A DNA stretch of 14,246 bases from JBDNIO01 sp041688215 (GTDB taxonomy: Bacteria; Pseudomonadota; Gammaproteobacteria; Nevskiales; Salinisphaeraceae): positions 1 to 14,246 of the forward strand of contig JBDNIO010000024.1 in NCBI GenBank assembly GCA_041688215.1. Direction: 5' to 3'. Positions 6,485-13,960 of the stretch are shown piece after piece (within the stretch, counting starts at the first letter, position 1; each line of letters opens with the position of its first letter). Below the pieces are notes generated by a model. The model made no database searches, was not told the DNA's origin, and was given only the letters and a program-made list of their open reading frames with translations. The position numbers and the translations under genes are program-made.

Positions 6485-9400
6485 AAAGAAAGCGAGGTAC
6501 GCGGTAGTGCGTCGTCGGGTTCACCCAGGGCGGGGTTGCACAGCACCAGACGGCTGGATGCGATATTTTTGCTTACGAAATAATCTCCGATCAGGCTGGT
6601 ACGCTCGCTTGCCAGTTTGAACATTGCGTCGCGCGCGGCAGACAGTTGCTCAGGCGTTGGCGCGGTATCGCCTTCAGCCACGGGCGCATCGGCCTCGGCC
6701 AGATTCAGGGCTGTTCGATCGGCGGGTACGGCGTGGCCGCAGACTATAAACTCGGTATTGGGACGGTCGCTGAGTTTTTGGGCTACCTTGTCCAGGAATG
6801 TTTGATCCGTGTCGTCCAGCTCGGCTTTGCCGGGCGGATATAACACTGGGTCCAGCCGCAGCGCGGTGGCCAGATCGATCAGGCCTTTGCCCAGTTTCAG
6901 CGGTGAATAAATCACTAGCACCGCTTTGCGCAGGCTGTTGAAAATCGCATCGCGTACGATCTGCAGAATGGAGAAACTGGGGTTTTCCAGATTGCCGCCC
7001 ACGGGCAAGTCCAGCGTGATATTGCCGTCGCCATCGCGCAGCAGAGATAGAATCTTGTTCAGCGGCAGGCCCAGCTTTTTCTGCACGATGCCGCTTTCGG
7101 TTTGCGCGCCACCGATGCGCAGTTGGGTCAGAGTCAGTTCGGCGTTGGCGTCGATTTCGCCACGGTCAAGGTTGAATTTAAGGTCCGCGCTGAAGGTGCC
7201 CTGATCAATTCGCCGGTCAATAGCCTGCGCGGTATAACCGGATATCGGCGCCAGGTTTACGGCGTTGATCTTGCCGGTGATATCGGCGGAAGGGGGTTCC
7301 AGAAAAGGATTGATTATGCCGCTGGCCTTGATGCTGCCGTAGCGCCCCAGGGCGCTGAAAATATCCAGCGCGCTGCCCTGGGCGGGTTTGGCGCTGTCCA
7401 GGTCCGCCAGGGTGATTCGCAGCCCGGATAAATCCGTCTCGAACGCCGGCGAAACGCCGCGATCGTCAATCGTAAGCTGGCTTTCTGCAACCTGGCCACG
7501 CTCAAGCGCAATCTGGAAGCTGGATTCGCTATTCGCGCGCGTTTCCGGTTCGACCTCGGCCGGTGGTGCCGGCTCGCCGGATGCTTCGGCCGCAGCGCCA
7601 AACCATTGCGCCGCTTCCCAGGCCGGTTCTTTGGGTGCGCGGTAGAGCAAGGCGTTGATGCCATTGATATTGACGTTGCCGAGCGCCAGACGGGATTGCC
7701 CGGTGAACGTGATATTCTCCAGCGACACATTTTTAATGGCCGCGATATAGGGATACTCATCCAGTCGCGGCGCATTTTTCTCGCGCTCAAGCGCTGCGAT
7801 TGCGCCTACGCTGGCCGAAGCGCTGCGGATATCATCCAGGCCCGTGATGGCGATATCGTTGATTGCGAATTCGCCCACCCGCGCAAGCGCCTTGCCCAGT
7901 GCGGTGTCGCGAATCAACAGGCCGCCACCGTCGAGTTTACCCGTCAGCTTTAACGGCAATTCGGATTTTTCCGGCAATCCTTCGGCGTTTGGGTCTAGCG
8001 CCAGGTTGCCTGTCCAGGCGATTCGCTCACCTGCGATGGCCAGCTTCTGTTGCGCCAGATTCAGGTCTAACCCCTGTGCCTGCAAACCGCCATCGGCATG
8101 CACTAGCGCGGGGTCGCCCGGGGCGTAGTCGGCGCTGCCTTTCCAGGTGAGCGCCTGTTGTATCAGGTCGATTCCGTTACCGGGCAATGAGAGGGCGGTG
8201 CTTTCGGTGTTCAATTCGCCTTGCGCATCAATGGACGGGCCCTGATCGTTGAGCGTGGTGTCGAGCTTGCCCGACCAGCGCAAAGTGCCTTGCGCGAGAT
8301 CAAGCTGGCCGGGCAGAACCAGCCTGGTTTTATCCAGAGTAAACAGGCCGTTGGTTTCGATGCTGGATGTTTTTCCGAAGCGGGCGGCAATGTTGCCTTT
8401 CCAGGACGTTTGCCCTTGATCCAGGGTCAGTATTTTAGGCTGCTGGGAAGCGGCGGATTCTGCCTGCGCTGGCGGGGGTTCGGGGACCTCCTCGGCCTGC
8501 TCGCCTGGGGTATCTTCTGCTGTTTCTGGTGCGTCGTCAGGCGGCGCAACAGGCGGATTGGCGTCACTCGCCGAGGATTCGAATAAATCCAGGTGCGTTT
8601 CGGCGAGATTTAATTCGCCGTCCGCAGTTAGGCTCATCGGCTCACCCAGGCGGGCCACTACATTGCCCTGCCAGCCGGTTTTCTGCTGCTGAAATGCCAG
8701 TGTGCCGGGAAGCATCATATCGACTTTATTCACGCTCAAACGCCCGTCGGCGGTAACCTGATCTGTTCCGCCATCGCGCTGGAGTAACTGGGCCTGAATT
8801 TTGCCTTGCCAATCTACGTCCGCATTGTTCAGTTGCAGTTGCGGCATAGCCACGTTGGCGCCCGCGAGTTTGGTGCCGCCCTCAACCGCAAGCTGCAAGC
8901 CCTGGTCAGCCTGGTAGTCAAGCGTAATATCCAATGCGCCGTTGATGACTCCGGCCAGTCGGGCAATGCCCTGCTGTTTAGCCAGGGGGGCAACCATATC
9001 CAGGTCGAAGTTCTGTATGCCCAGGGTGATATCACCGCGGATGCGTTCGCCAAACGGCCTGAGCTGGCCGTCGAGTTTGATCTTGCTATCGCCGATGCTC
9101 AGCGCGGCATCGAGCGGAAAGGGCTGGTTGGGTTCCCAAGTGGCCAGATCGCTGGTGGATGAGCTAGACAGGGTTATTTCGCGTGCGAACTCGGGTTGTT
9201 CGTAGCGCAGGGTTAGGGCGCCAATTGCCGCGCGTTCCAGCCCAAACCCCCAGGGTGTGCTTTCTTCCTCCGGTGCTTCTTCGGGCTCGCTGCCCGTAAT
9301 GGGCAGCCCGGCGACGCTGAGTTTTCCGGCTTCATCGATGCGTACATCGACACGGCTGTTGCGCAGGTCAAGATTTGTCAGGTAAATCTGTTTGGCAAAC

Positions 9401-9675
9401 AGCGACGCGTAGTTCAGATTTACCAGTGCATGATCGATGTTAAAACCCTTACCCTGTGCGTTTTCACCGTGGGCTTTGCTAATGGCCAGACGGCCGGTGA
9501 AAAGATTCAGATCGATGTCTTCTATCTGTGTAACAACGCCCTGATCGGTCAACCATTTGGCCGCACCCCAGCGCACGCCGATCGGCAGTAACAGCAGAAA
9601 CAGGCCGAACAGGGCAGCTATGCCGCCAAGAATGATAAGTCTGCGTTTAGTCTTTTTGCTGAAGCGGGAATTCAT
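6481..9675 (-). CDS. Large DUF748 (AsmA-like) envelope protein
   Basis: A 1064-residue protein: a short basic N-terminus (KKTKRR), one transmembrane helix (about residues 12-33), then a long periplasmic region rich in beta strands. The early part (GVVTQIEDIDLNLFTGRLAISK) and the late part (LGLPLNKILSLLRDGDGNITLDLPVGG) fit the DUF748 family, which is related to AsmA/TamB-type envelope proteins. The last 130-140 residues (PVLYPPGKAELDDTDQTFLD onward) resemble an OmpA-like peptidoglycan-binding fold. The middle holds six WxG repeats of about 44 residues, interrupted by a Pro/Glu-rich linker (365-413). The exact function is unknown; a structural or lipid-handling role in the envelope is inference from the clan. 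The ATG at 9675 is preferred; an ATG at 9714 would add 13 residues. The frame stays open to 10497, but that extension is antisense to the dehydrogenase gene. It is convergent with speA. Confidence 0.85.
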   Translation of the reverse strand: MNSRFSKKTKRRLIILGGIAALFGLFLLLLPIGVRWGAAKWLTDQGVVTQIEDIDLNLFTGRLAISKAHGENAQGKGFNIDHALVNLNYASLFAKQIYLTNLDLRNSRVDVRIDEAGKLSVAGLPITGSEPEEAPEEESTPWGFGLERAAIGALTLRYEQPEFAREITLSSSSTSDLATWEPNQPFPLDAALSIGDSKIKLDGQLRPFGERIRGDITLGIQNFDLDMVAPLAKQQGIARLAGVINGALDITLDYQADQGLQLAVEGGTKLAGANVAMPQLQLNNADVDWQGKIQAQLLQRDGGTDQVTADGRLSVNKVDMMLPGTLAFQQQKTGWQGNVVARLGEPMSLTADGELNLAETHLDLFESSASDANPPVAPPDDAPETAEDTPGEQAEEVPEPPPAQAESAASQQPKILTLDQGQTSWKGNIAARFGKTSSIETNGLFTLDKTRLVLPGQLDLAQGTLRWSGKLDTTLNDQGPSIDAQGELNTESTALSLPGNGIDLIQQALTWKGSADYAPGDPALVHADGGLQAQGLDLNLAQQKLAIAGERIAWTGNLALDPNAEGLPEKSELPLKLTGKLDGGGLLIRDTALGKALARVGEFAINDIAITGLDDIRSASASVGAIAALEREKNAPRLDEYPYIAAIKNVSLENITFTGQSRLALGNVNINGINALLYRAPKEPAWEAAQWFGAAAEASGEPAPPAEVEPETRANSESSFQIALERGQVAESQLTIDDRGVSPAFETDLSGLRITLADLDSAKPAQGSALDIFSALGRYGSIKASGIINPFLEPPSADITGKINAVNLAPISGYTAQAIDRRIDQGTFSADLKFNLDRGEIDANAELTLTQLRIGGAQTESGIVQKKLGLPLNKILSLLRDGDGNITLDLPVGGNLENPSFSILQIVRDAIFNSLRKAVLVIYSPLKLGKGLIDLATALRLDPVLYPPGKAELDDTDQTFLDKVAQKLSDRPNTEFIVCGHAVPADRTALNLAEADAPVAEGDTAPTPEQLSAARDAMFKLASERTSLIGDYFVSKNIASSRLVLCNPALGEPDDALPRTSLSF
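7966..8853 (-). repeat. Six degenerate ~44-residue WxG repeats in the DUF748 protein
   Basis: Tryptophans at residues 289, 335, 425, 467, 511 and 554 each begin a motif of the type W-x-G followed by an alternating hydrophobic strand (WQGKIQAQL, WQGNVVARL, WKGNIAARF, WSGKLDTTL, WKGSADYAP, WTGNLALDP). They are preceded by a Q-rich turn and followed by an A/D-x-G-x-L strand and often LPG. The spacing is 46, 90, 42, 44 and 43 residues. The 90 becomes about 42 when the 49-residue Pro/Glu linker is removed. The repeat is visible in protein only; the DNA copies have diverged. Confidence 0.7.
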
Positions 9676-9743
9676 CCGTTTGGAATGTAACAATGATGCC
9701 TTGGAACTTAACATTTGCAGCAATGGTTTTCTGATTATGCAGA

Positions 9744-9749
9744 GGAGGG
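9744..9749 (+). promoter_or_regulatory. Ribosome binding site that fixes the GTG start
   Basis: GGAGGG lies seven bases before the GTG at 9757. This near-perfect Shine-Dalgarno decides the start of the dehydrogenase in favour of GTG over the upstream ATG at 9715, which would put the ribosome binding site inside the coding region and add residues not found before the Rossmann strand. Confidence 0.85.
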
Positions 9750-9756
9750 AAAGACC

Positions 9757-10626
9757 GTGAAAACAGGATTTATTGGTTTGGGCGCCATGGGTTACAGCAT
9801 GGCGGCGAATCTGAAGCAGGCCGGATTGCTTATCCTGGCGTGGAACCGGGGCAGCGAGGTGCGCGAACAGTTCTGTGCTGAACACGATGTATCTGCTGCT
9901 CAGGATATCGCGCACCTCGCCCGGGAGTGCGAAGCGATCGGGATTTGCGTATCTGCCGATGCCGATGTACTGGATGTGGTGAATAAACTGGTGCCGGCGC
10001 TGCAACCGGGCGCAATAGTGATCGACAGTTCTACCATCGCTAGCGACACCGCGCGCACAGCCAGCCAGATCATGGCCGAAGCCGGTGGTGCTTTTCTGGA
10101 CGCCCCGGTTTCCGGCGGAACCGAGGGCGCCAGAAATGGCAGCTTGACGTTCATGGTGGGTGGGGACTCGGCGGCGTTTGAGAAGGCTAAGCCTGTTTTC
10201 GATGCGATGGGTAAAAACATTACCTACATGGGCAGCAGCGGGGCCGGCCAAGCGACCAAGGCGGTGAATCAGGTAATGTGCGCGGGGATTAATCAGGCGG
10301 TGACGGAAGCTCTGGCATTTGCCAGCGCGCTGGATTTGCCGCTGGACAAGGTGGTCGACGTGGTGGGGTCGGGTGCGGCCGGTAACTGGTTTGTTAACCA
10401 CCGCGGCAAAAGCATGGTGCGCGATGAATACAGTGGTTTTGGCTTCAAGCTGGCCTTGCATCACAAGGACCTGGATATTTGCCTGCGCATGGCGCAAGAC
10501 AACGGCGGCGATTTGCCGCTATCGCATCAGACGCGCGATGAATACGCGCGCCTGATGCAAGAGGGTTATGGCGATGAAGATATCTCTGCCCTGTTTCGCC
10601 TGAAGCGGAATTTATTCCGCACATAA
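9757..10626 (+). CDS. 3-hydroxyisobutyrate / tartronate-semialdehyde reductase family dehydrogenase
   Basis: A 289-residue NAD(P)-dependent beta-hydroxyacid dehydrogenase, the typical length. It has the Rossmann motif GFIGLGAMGYSMAANL (residues 4-19), the substrate-binding DAPVSGGTEGARNGSL (115-130), the catalytic lysine K168 in GAGQATKAVNQ, and KDLD at 237-240. The family reversibly oxidises beta-hydroxyacids such as 3-hydroxyisobutyrate, or reduces tartronate or succinate semialdehydes. The residue after the glycine loop (WNRG, with R31) leans towards NADP, but this is weak evidence. No valine-degradation or glyoxylate genes are adjacent, so the substrate stays open and no symbol is given. 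It starts with GTG behind a strong Shine-Dalgarno, diverges from the DUF748 gene across 81 bp, and stops just before the terminator of the convergent DUF1329 gene. Confidence 0.9.
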   Translation: MKTGFIGLGAMGYSMAANLKQAGLLILAWNRGSEVREQFCAEHDVSAAQDIAHLARECEAIGICVSADADVLDVVNKLVPALQPGAIVIDSSTIASDTARTASQIMAEAGGAFLDAPVSGGTEGARNGSLTFMVGGDSAAFEKAKPVFDAMGKNITYMGSSGAGQATKAVNQVMCAGINQAVTEALAFASALDLPLDKVVDVVGSGAAGNWFVNHRGKSMVRDEYSGFGFKLALHHKDLDICLRMAQDNGGDLPLSHQTRDEYARLMQEGYGDEDISALFRLKRNLFRT

Positions 10627-10657
10627 AAAAACCGGCAATCAGTTGCCTGACTGCCGG
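10625..10657 (-). terminator. Rho-independent terminator of the DUF1329 gene
   Basis: On the - strand, the arms CCGGCA (complement of 10652-10657) and TGCCGG (complement of 10632-10637) enclose a second stem TCAG/CTGA closed by a GCAA tetraloop, with only one G-T wobble between the two. It is followed by seven T residues. The T-tract overlaps the last base pairs of the convergent dehydrogenase stop codon. This is a strong intrinsic terminator 68 bp past the DUF1329 stop. Confidence 0.9.
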
Positions 10658-10663
10658 CTAGGA

Positions 10664-10702
10664 ACGGGGGCTTTAGTTGTTACTGTTCTTAGCTAGCCCC
10701 GT
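10664..10702 (+). terminator. Possible weak terminator of the dehydrogenase gene
   Basis: ACGGGGGCT (10664-10672) pairs with AGCCCCGT (10695-10702) apart from one bulged G, with a loop of about 22 bases. A T-rich but not uniform tail (CTTGTTGTGTTG) follows on the + strand. It is the only candidate terminator for the + strand dehydrogenase transcript before the convergent gene. Confidence 0.4.
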
Positions 10703-10725
10703 CTTGTTGTGTTGCCAAGTCTATA

Positions 10726-12114
10726 TTAAGCACCGAGGCGACGCATAGCCTGCGCAGTCAGGTACTTGTTGTAGACGTCAACGTCCTGGTCGATTTCCCA
10801 GGCCGACTTGTAGCCACCGGCTACTTCCTTGGCCTGACGGAAACGGCTCATACGGTTGGTCTGAACGTCGTGACTCATCACGTAGTTCCAGGTCCAGAGC
10901 GTATCGCCCAGACCAGTTTTCTGCTCGTGCTTGTCGGTTTTGTACTTGGAGTAACCCGGCTCGAAGGACTTCCAGATATCGCCCTTGCGGTCGTAGGTTA
11001 CATAAGCCACGTACTGCTGGTTACGCACGTCGATCCAGACGGTTTTCTTGCCGACCGGTGAACGCGGGTACTGGGTGGGTTCGGCTTCCATGACGATACA
11101 CTCGGGAACGAGCTCCATCGTGGTGTCCCAGAAGGTGTTGCCTTTGCCACCACCGTGGGTCGGTGCCAACCAGTTCGGGTCTTCCGGATACCAGTTATCC
11201 TGAATAGCGCCGAGCATTGGTTTACGTTCGACGATCTTGTAGTTGCCCCAAGTGGCGAGCGGATCGCCGGCAGCCCAGGCATCAGACAGGAAGAAGGTTA
11301 CGCCAGGTACCAGCGGCTCGAAACGCTGGGAAGACGGATACTCACGTACGCGTTTGAACGCGGGCAGGTAACCGATCAGGTCCGGGAACTTGCGTTGATC
11401 GTAGTACCAGGTGCTCAGGAATGACGTGCCCGACTGTTCGTTCGGTGCGGTAAACCACACGGACTGATAACGGAGCTTGTCGGTTTCTCCCTTGAAGATG
11501 GTACCGTCGGGACGACCGGTGACCTGCAGTTCTGACCATACGAAGTCATACTGATAGGCGATGCTGCCGTCGGGTGAAATATCCCAGTCGGGAATCGCAT
11601 ACTGCGAGTAGTTGTGACGGCCCCAGGACAAGGTGCCGTTGGCCAGCGCCTGATAACCGTCTTCCGGATCGGTGAACGGCATGCCGCCTCTCCAGACTTC
11701 GCCTTCTTTTTCGTACCAGATATTCTGGTCGCTGCCCACGATCGCCTTGCCGCGGTTTTTAAGAGTGGCTTCAAGGAAGGGGTCTTCCATCAGCAGGCTG
11801 ACGTCAGAGGTGCCTTCCTTGATCTTGATCTTGCGACCCATTTCCTTGACCTGTATCAGGGCAATCGGGTGGAGCAAATGCGCAACGTGTTCCACGTTGT
11901 CGGCTGAAACAATGTCACCAGGCTTGATCTTGCCCTTGGTGTGGACTTCGATCGAGGTCAGTTCTTCAGGATAGGCCTTGCTGATGTCCGGCGTATCGGC
12001 GCTGGCGATCATCGGCCATATCGACGCGAGAACACCACCGGCTCCAATACCCTTGGCGGTTTTCTCCATGAGCGCTCTACGTCCGTAGTCAAAATCATAT
12101 TTGCGAATATGCAT
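10726..12114 (-). CDS. DUF1329 protein with Tat-like signal peptide
   Basis: A 462-residue protein that fits the DUF1329 family, exported proteins with a beta fold resembling LolA/LolB-type lipoprotein carriers. Typical parts include the middle section YQYDFVWSELQVTGRPDG and the C-terminal KEVAGGYKSAWEID. The N-terminus MHIRKYDFDYGRRALMEK carries a twin arginine (R12, R13), then a hydrophobic stretch (about 20-36) and a likely cleavage site after ASA at residue 39, which suggests Tat export. The family is often found near DUF1302 and RND-exporter genes; none are in this window. The function is not established. The start is supported by GAGGAG six bases upstream of the ATG. A promoter candidate lies about 115 bp upstream and a strong terminator follows the gene, so it looks like a single-gene unit. 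It shares orientation with the halogenase, 261 bp away. Confidence 0.85.
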   Translation of the reverse strand: MHIRKYDFDYGRRALMEKTAKGIGAGGVLASIWPMIASADTPDISKAYPEELTSIEVHTKGKIKPGDIVSADNVEHVAHLLHPIALIQVKEMGRKIKIKEGTSDVSLLMEDPFLEATLKNRGKAIVGSDQNIWYEKEGEVWRGGMPFTDPEDGYQALANGTLSWGRHNYSQYAIPDWDISPDGSIAYQYDFVWSELQVTGRPDGTIFKGETDKLRYQSVWFTAPNEQSGTSFLSTWYYDQRKFPDLIGYLPAFKRVREYPSSQRFEPLVPGVTFFLSDAWAAGDPLATWGNYKIVERKPMLGAIQDNWYPEDPNWLAPTHGGGKGNTFWDTTMELVPECIVMEAEPTQYPRSPVGKKTVWIDVRNQQYVAYVTYDRKGDIWKSFEPGYSKYKTDKHEQKTGLGDTLWTWNYVMSHDVQTNRMSRFRQAKEVAGGYKSAWEIDQDVDVYNKYLTAQAMRRLGA

Positions 12115-12141
12115 GCGATTCTCCTCACTTATTTTAATGGC

Positions 12142-12156
12142 GACTCGTTTTGAGTC
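12142..12156. promoter_or_regulatory. Dyad in the DUF1329 leader
   Basis: GACTC and GAGTC flank a 5-base GTTTT loop, 27-42 bases upstream of the DUF1329 start codon and downstream of the candidate promoter. It could be a leader hairpin or an operator. A second small dyad, CGCAG/CTGCG, lies at 12169-12181. Neither can be assigned to a regulator. Confidence 0.3.
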
Positions 12157-12228
12157 TACCCATGTATACGCAGCAACTGCGTTTTTGGATGCACTATACT
12201 GCGTAGATTGCTGTGTCGTGCGTTGCTA

Positions 12229-12256
12229 ACCATACGCGCACAGGTTTATACGTCAA
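12229..12256 (-). promoter_or_regulatory. Candidate sigma-70 promoter of the DUF1329 gene
   Basis: On the - strand, TTGACG (complement of 12251-12256) matches the -35 consensus at five of six positions, and TATGGT (complement of 12229-12234) matches the -10 at four of six, with a 16-bp spacer. Transcription would start near 12222, giving a leader of about 108 nt. The rest of the 12115-12375 gap is AT-rich, especially 12325-12360, and holds no gene that I can support. Confidence 0.5.
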
Positions 12257-12375
12257 GAGTAATGTAGGGCATATTCCCCACCCAATCAGGTAGTATTTTA
12301 GGCCAAATAACAAATCATTTGCAGTTATACTATTGTTTATAAATAAAAAACAACAAAAAGGAATGGGTGGTTAGT

Positions 12376-13889
12376 TTACCCGGAATTCTGCATATTCCTG
12401 ATAGTTGCTTGGTGATCCGGAAAGTTTTGCAGGCGTTGCTCGCAATGTTGCTGCACAATTGCAGGATCCGCGTATTGCTGGCTGGGCTTGACCTTTTTGG
12501 GCTGCGCTGGAAAGCGGCCCATGCCGGCGAGCATGCAGATCCAGGACGTATGCGAATAGACCAGCCGTTCGCTGTTGGCCTGCAACAGCCCAAGCACATC
12601 CATGCCCTTGTCCCAGGTGGTTAGCAGTTCGCGTACGAAATCCGGTGTATGTTTGTTATGCCGGTTGTCTTGCCAGTATTTTGTGTCGCCACGTGAATTG
12701 AGCTTGTAGTGCATGAAGATGTAATCACGCACTCCGTCGCAGATCAGATTTACCTTGTCGTTGAATACCTGTCGGTTTGCGTCAGTAAAGTGATCCTGTT
12801 CAAAACGGGCGATAAAGTTTTCCAGCGTGTCCTGCACAATCATCAGCGCGGTGGCTTCCAGTGGTTCGATAAAACCTTGGGATAATCCCACCGCCAGGCA
12901 GTTGTTCTCCCAGGCGCGCTCGACCCGGCCGATGCGCATTTTCAGGTGGCGCGCTTCAATGTTTTCGTCATTCTGGCCAATATGCTCGCGCATCTCCTGT
13001 TCGGCGCTGTCTTCGTCGCAATAGTCCGAGGAGTAAACATAGCCGCGACCGAAGCGATTGGTGAGCGGAATCTTCCACGCCCAGCCATGTTTCAATGCGG
13101 TGGAAATCGTCTGCGATGGCAGGCTGTCCTGATCCAGCTCGGTGGGCAGCGCCACGGCGCGGTCGTTTAGTAGCGTGTCGCTGTACGAGTGATAGGGCAC
13201 GCCCAGGGTTTTACCGATCAACAGGCTGGCAAAGCCGGTGCAATCTACAAAAAAGTCGGCCGCCACGCTGCCATGATCATCCGTTTCCAGGCTTTCGATA
13301 TTGCCGTTTTCCGCCCGATTAACCTTGTTTACGGTATCGATCATGTGCTCGACACCCAGTGCCTGAGATTTCTCTTTCAGGAATTCACCAATCCTTGCGG
13401 CATCAAAGTGGTAGGCGTAGTCGGTTTGATAATCGCTACCGCCGCGCGCAACCGGCGCAAAACGTCCGCTGGATAAATAGTGGGAAACGAAGAACGCATC
13501 CGGGTGCGCATGCACCTTTACATTCTTCTTGCGCCGCAATTCCACGTTGTGGAAAAAAGTCTGTACGAAATCCTTGTTCGCCAAGGTGAAAAAAGGGTGG
13601 TAGTAGCTCTGGTAACCCGGCCGGGTGGACCAGCCAGGAAAACGGATGCCGCATTTATAAGTGGCATTGCAGGCGGGCATCCATTCGGACTCCGGGATGC
13701 CCAGGCCTTCAAAAAACCGCCGCATCTTCGGCGTGGAGCCCTCGCCGACACCGATGGTGCTGGATCCATGAGCGTAATCTTTACGCCTTTATCGGCCCAG
13801 GCGTGGGCGAAAAGCACGGCAGCCATCCAGCCCGCGGTGCCGCCGCCGAGTATCAGAATGTGTTGTGGCGGTTGCGCTTGACTATCCAT
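12376..13889 (-). pseudogene. Flavin-dependent tryptophan-halogenase family protein, frameshifted
   Basis: Two frames together encode one halogenase. The first (from ATG 13889) gives the FAD-binding ILILGGGTAGWMAA (GGGTAGW at 15-21) and runs to KITLM. The expected continuation SSTIGVGEGSTPKMRRFF is in another frame, which runs to 12376. One base added in GGATCC (13762-13767), for example GGAATCC, restores a 504-residue protein reading MESSTIGVGEG. In that protein the catalytic lysine of NATYKCGIRF is K79, the WxWxIP motif (WAWKIP) is 270-275, and the conserved glutamate in GFIEPLEATAL is E342, matching PrnA-type enzymes (K79, WxWxIP near 272, E346). Such enzymes chlorinate or brominate aromatic substrates using reduced FAD from a partner reductase, which is not seen here. 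The substrate is unknown. The gene follows argH. The shift may be a real mutation or a sequencing error; all other sequence looks intact. Confidence 0.85.
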
Positions 13890-13960
13890 CCCGGATTACA
13901 GTTTCTGGGGATTTTTCAACAACATAACATAAGCGTGTAGTGGCCCGGCGACGCACCATC

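Noticed and set aside
7314..7790. Arg/Ser/Pro-rich open frames in alternative frames across the DUF748 gene and speA
   Set aside because: They are typical shadow frames of GC-rich genes, without ribosome binding sites or recognisable domains.
9676..10497. A 274-codon upstream extension of the DUF748 reading frame on the - strand
   Set aside because: It is fully antisense to the well-supported dehydrogenase gene, has low-quality Arg/His-rich composition, and the transmembrane N-terminus of the DUF748 protein begins cleanly at 9675.
12260..12275. TGTAGGGCA near 12263, matching the inner arm of the MITE
   Set aside because: Only nine bases match and there is no partner arm nearby; probably chance.
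12325..12360. AT-rich stretch with a TTGTTT/AAACAA dyad after the halogenase
   Set aside because: No GC stem for a terminator and no clear -35/-10 pair; could be an UP-like element but nothing decides it.
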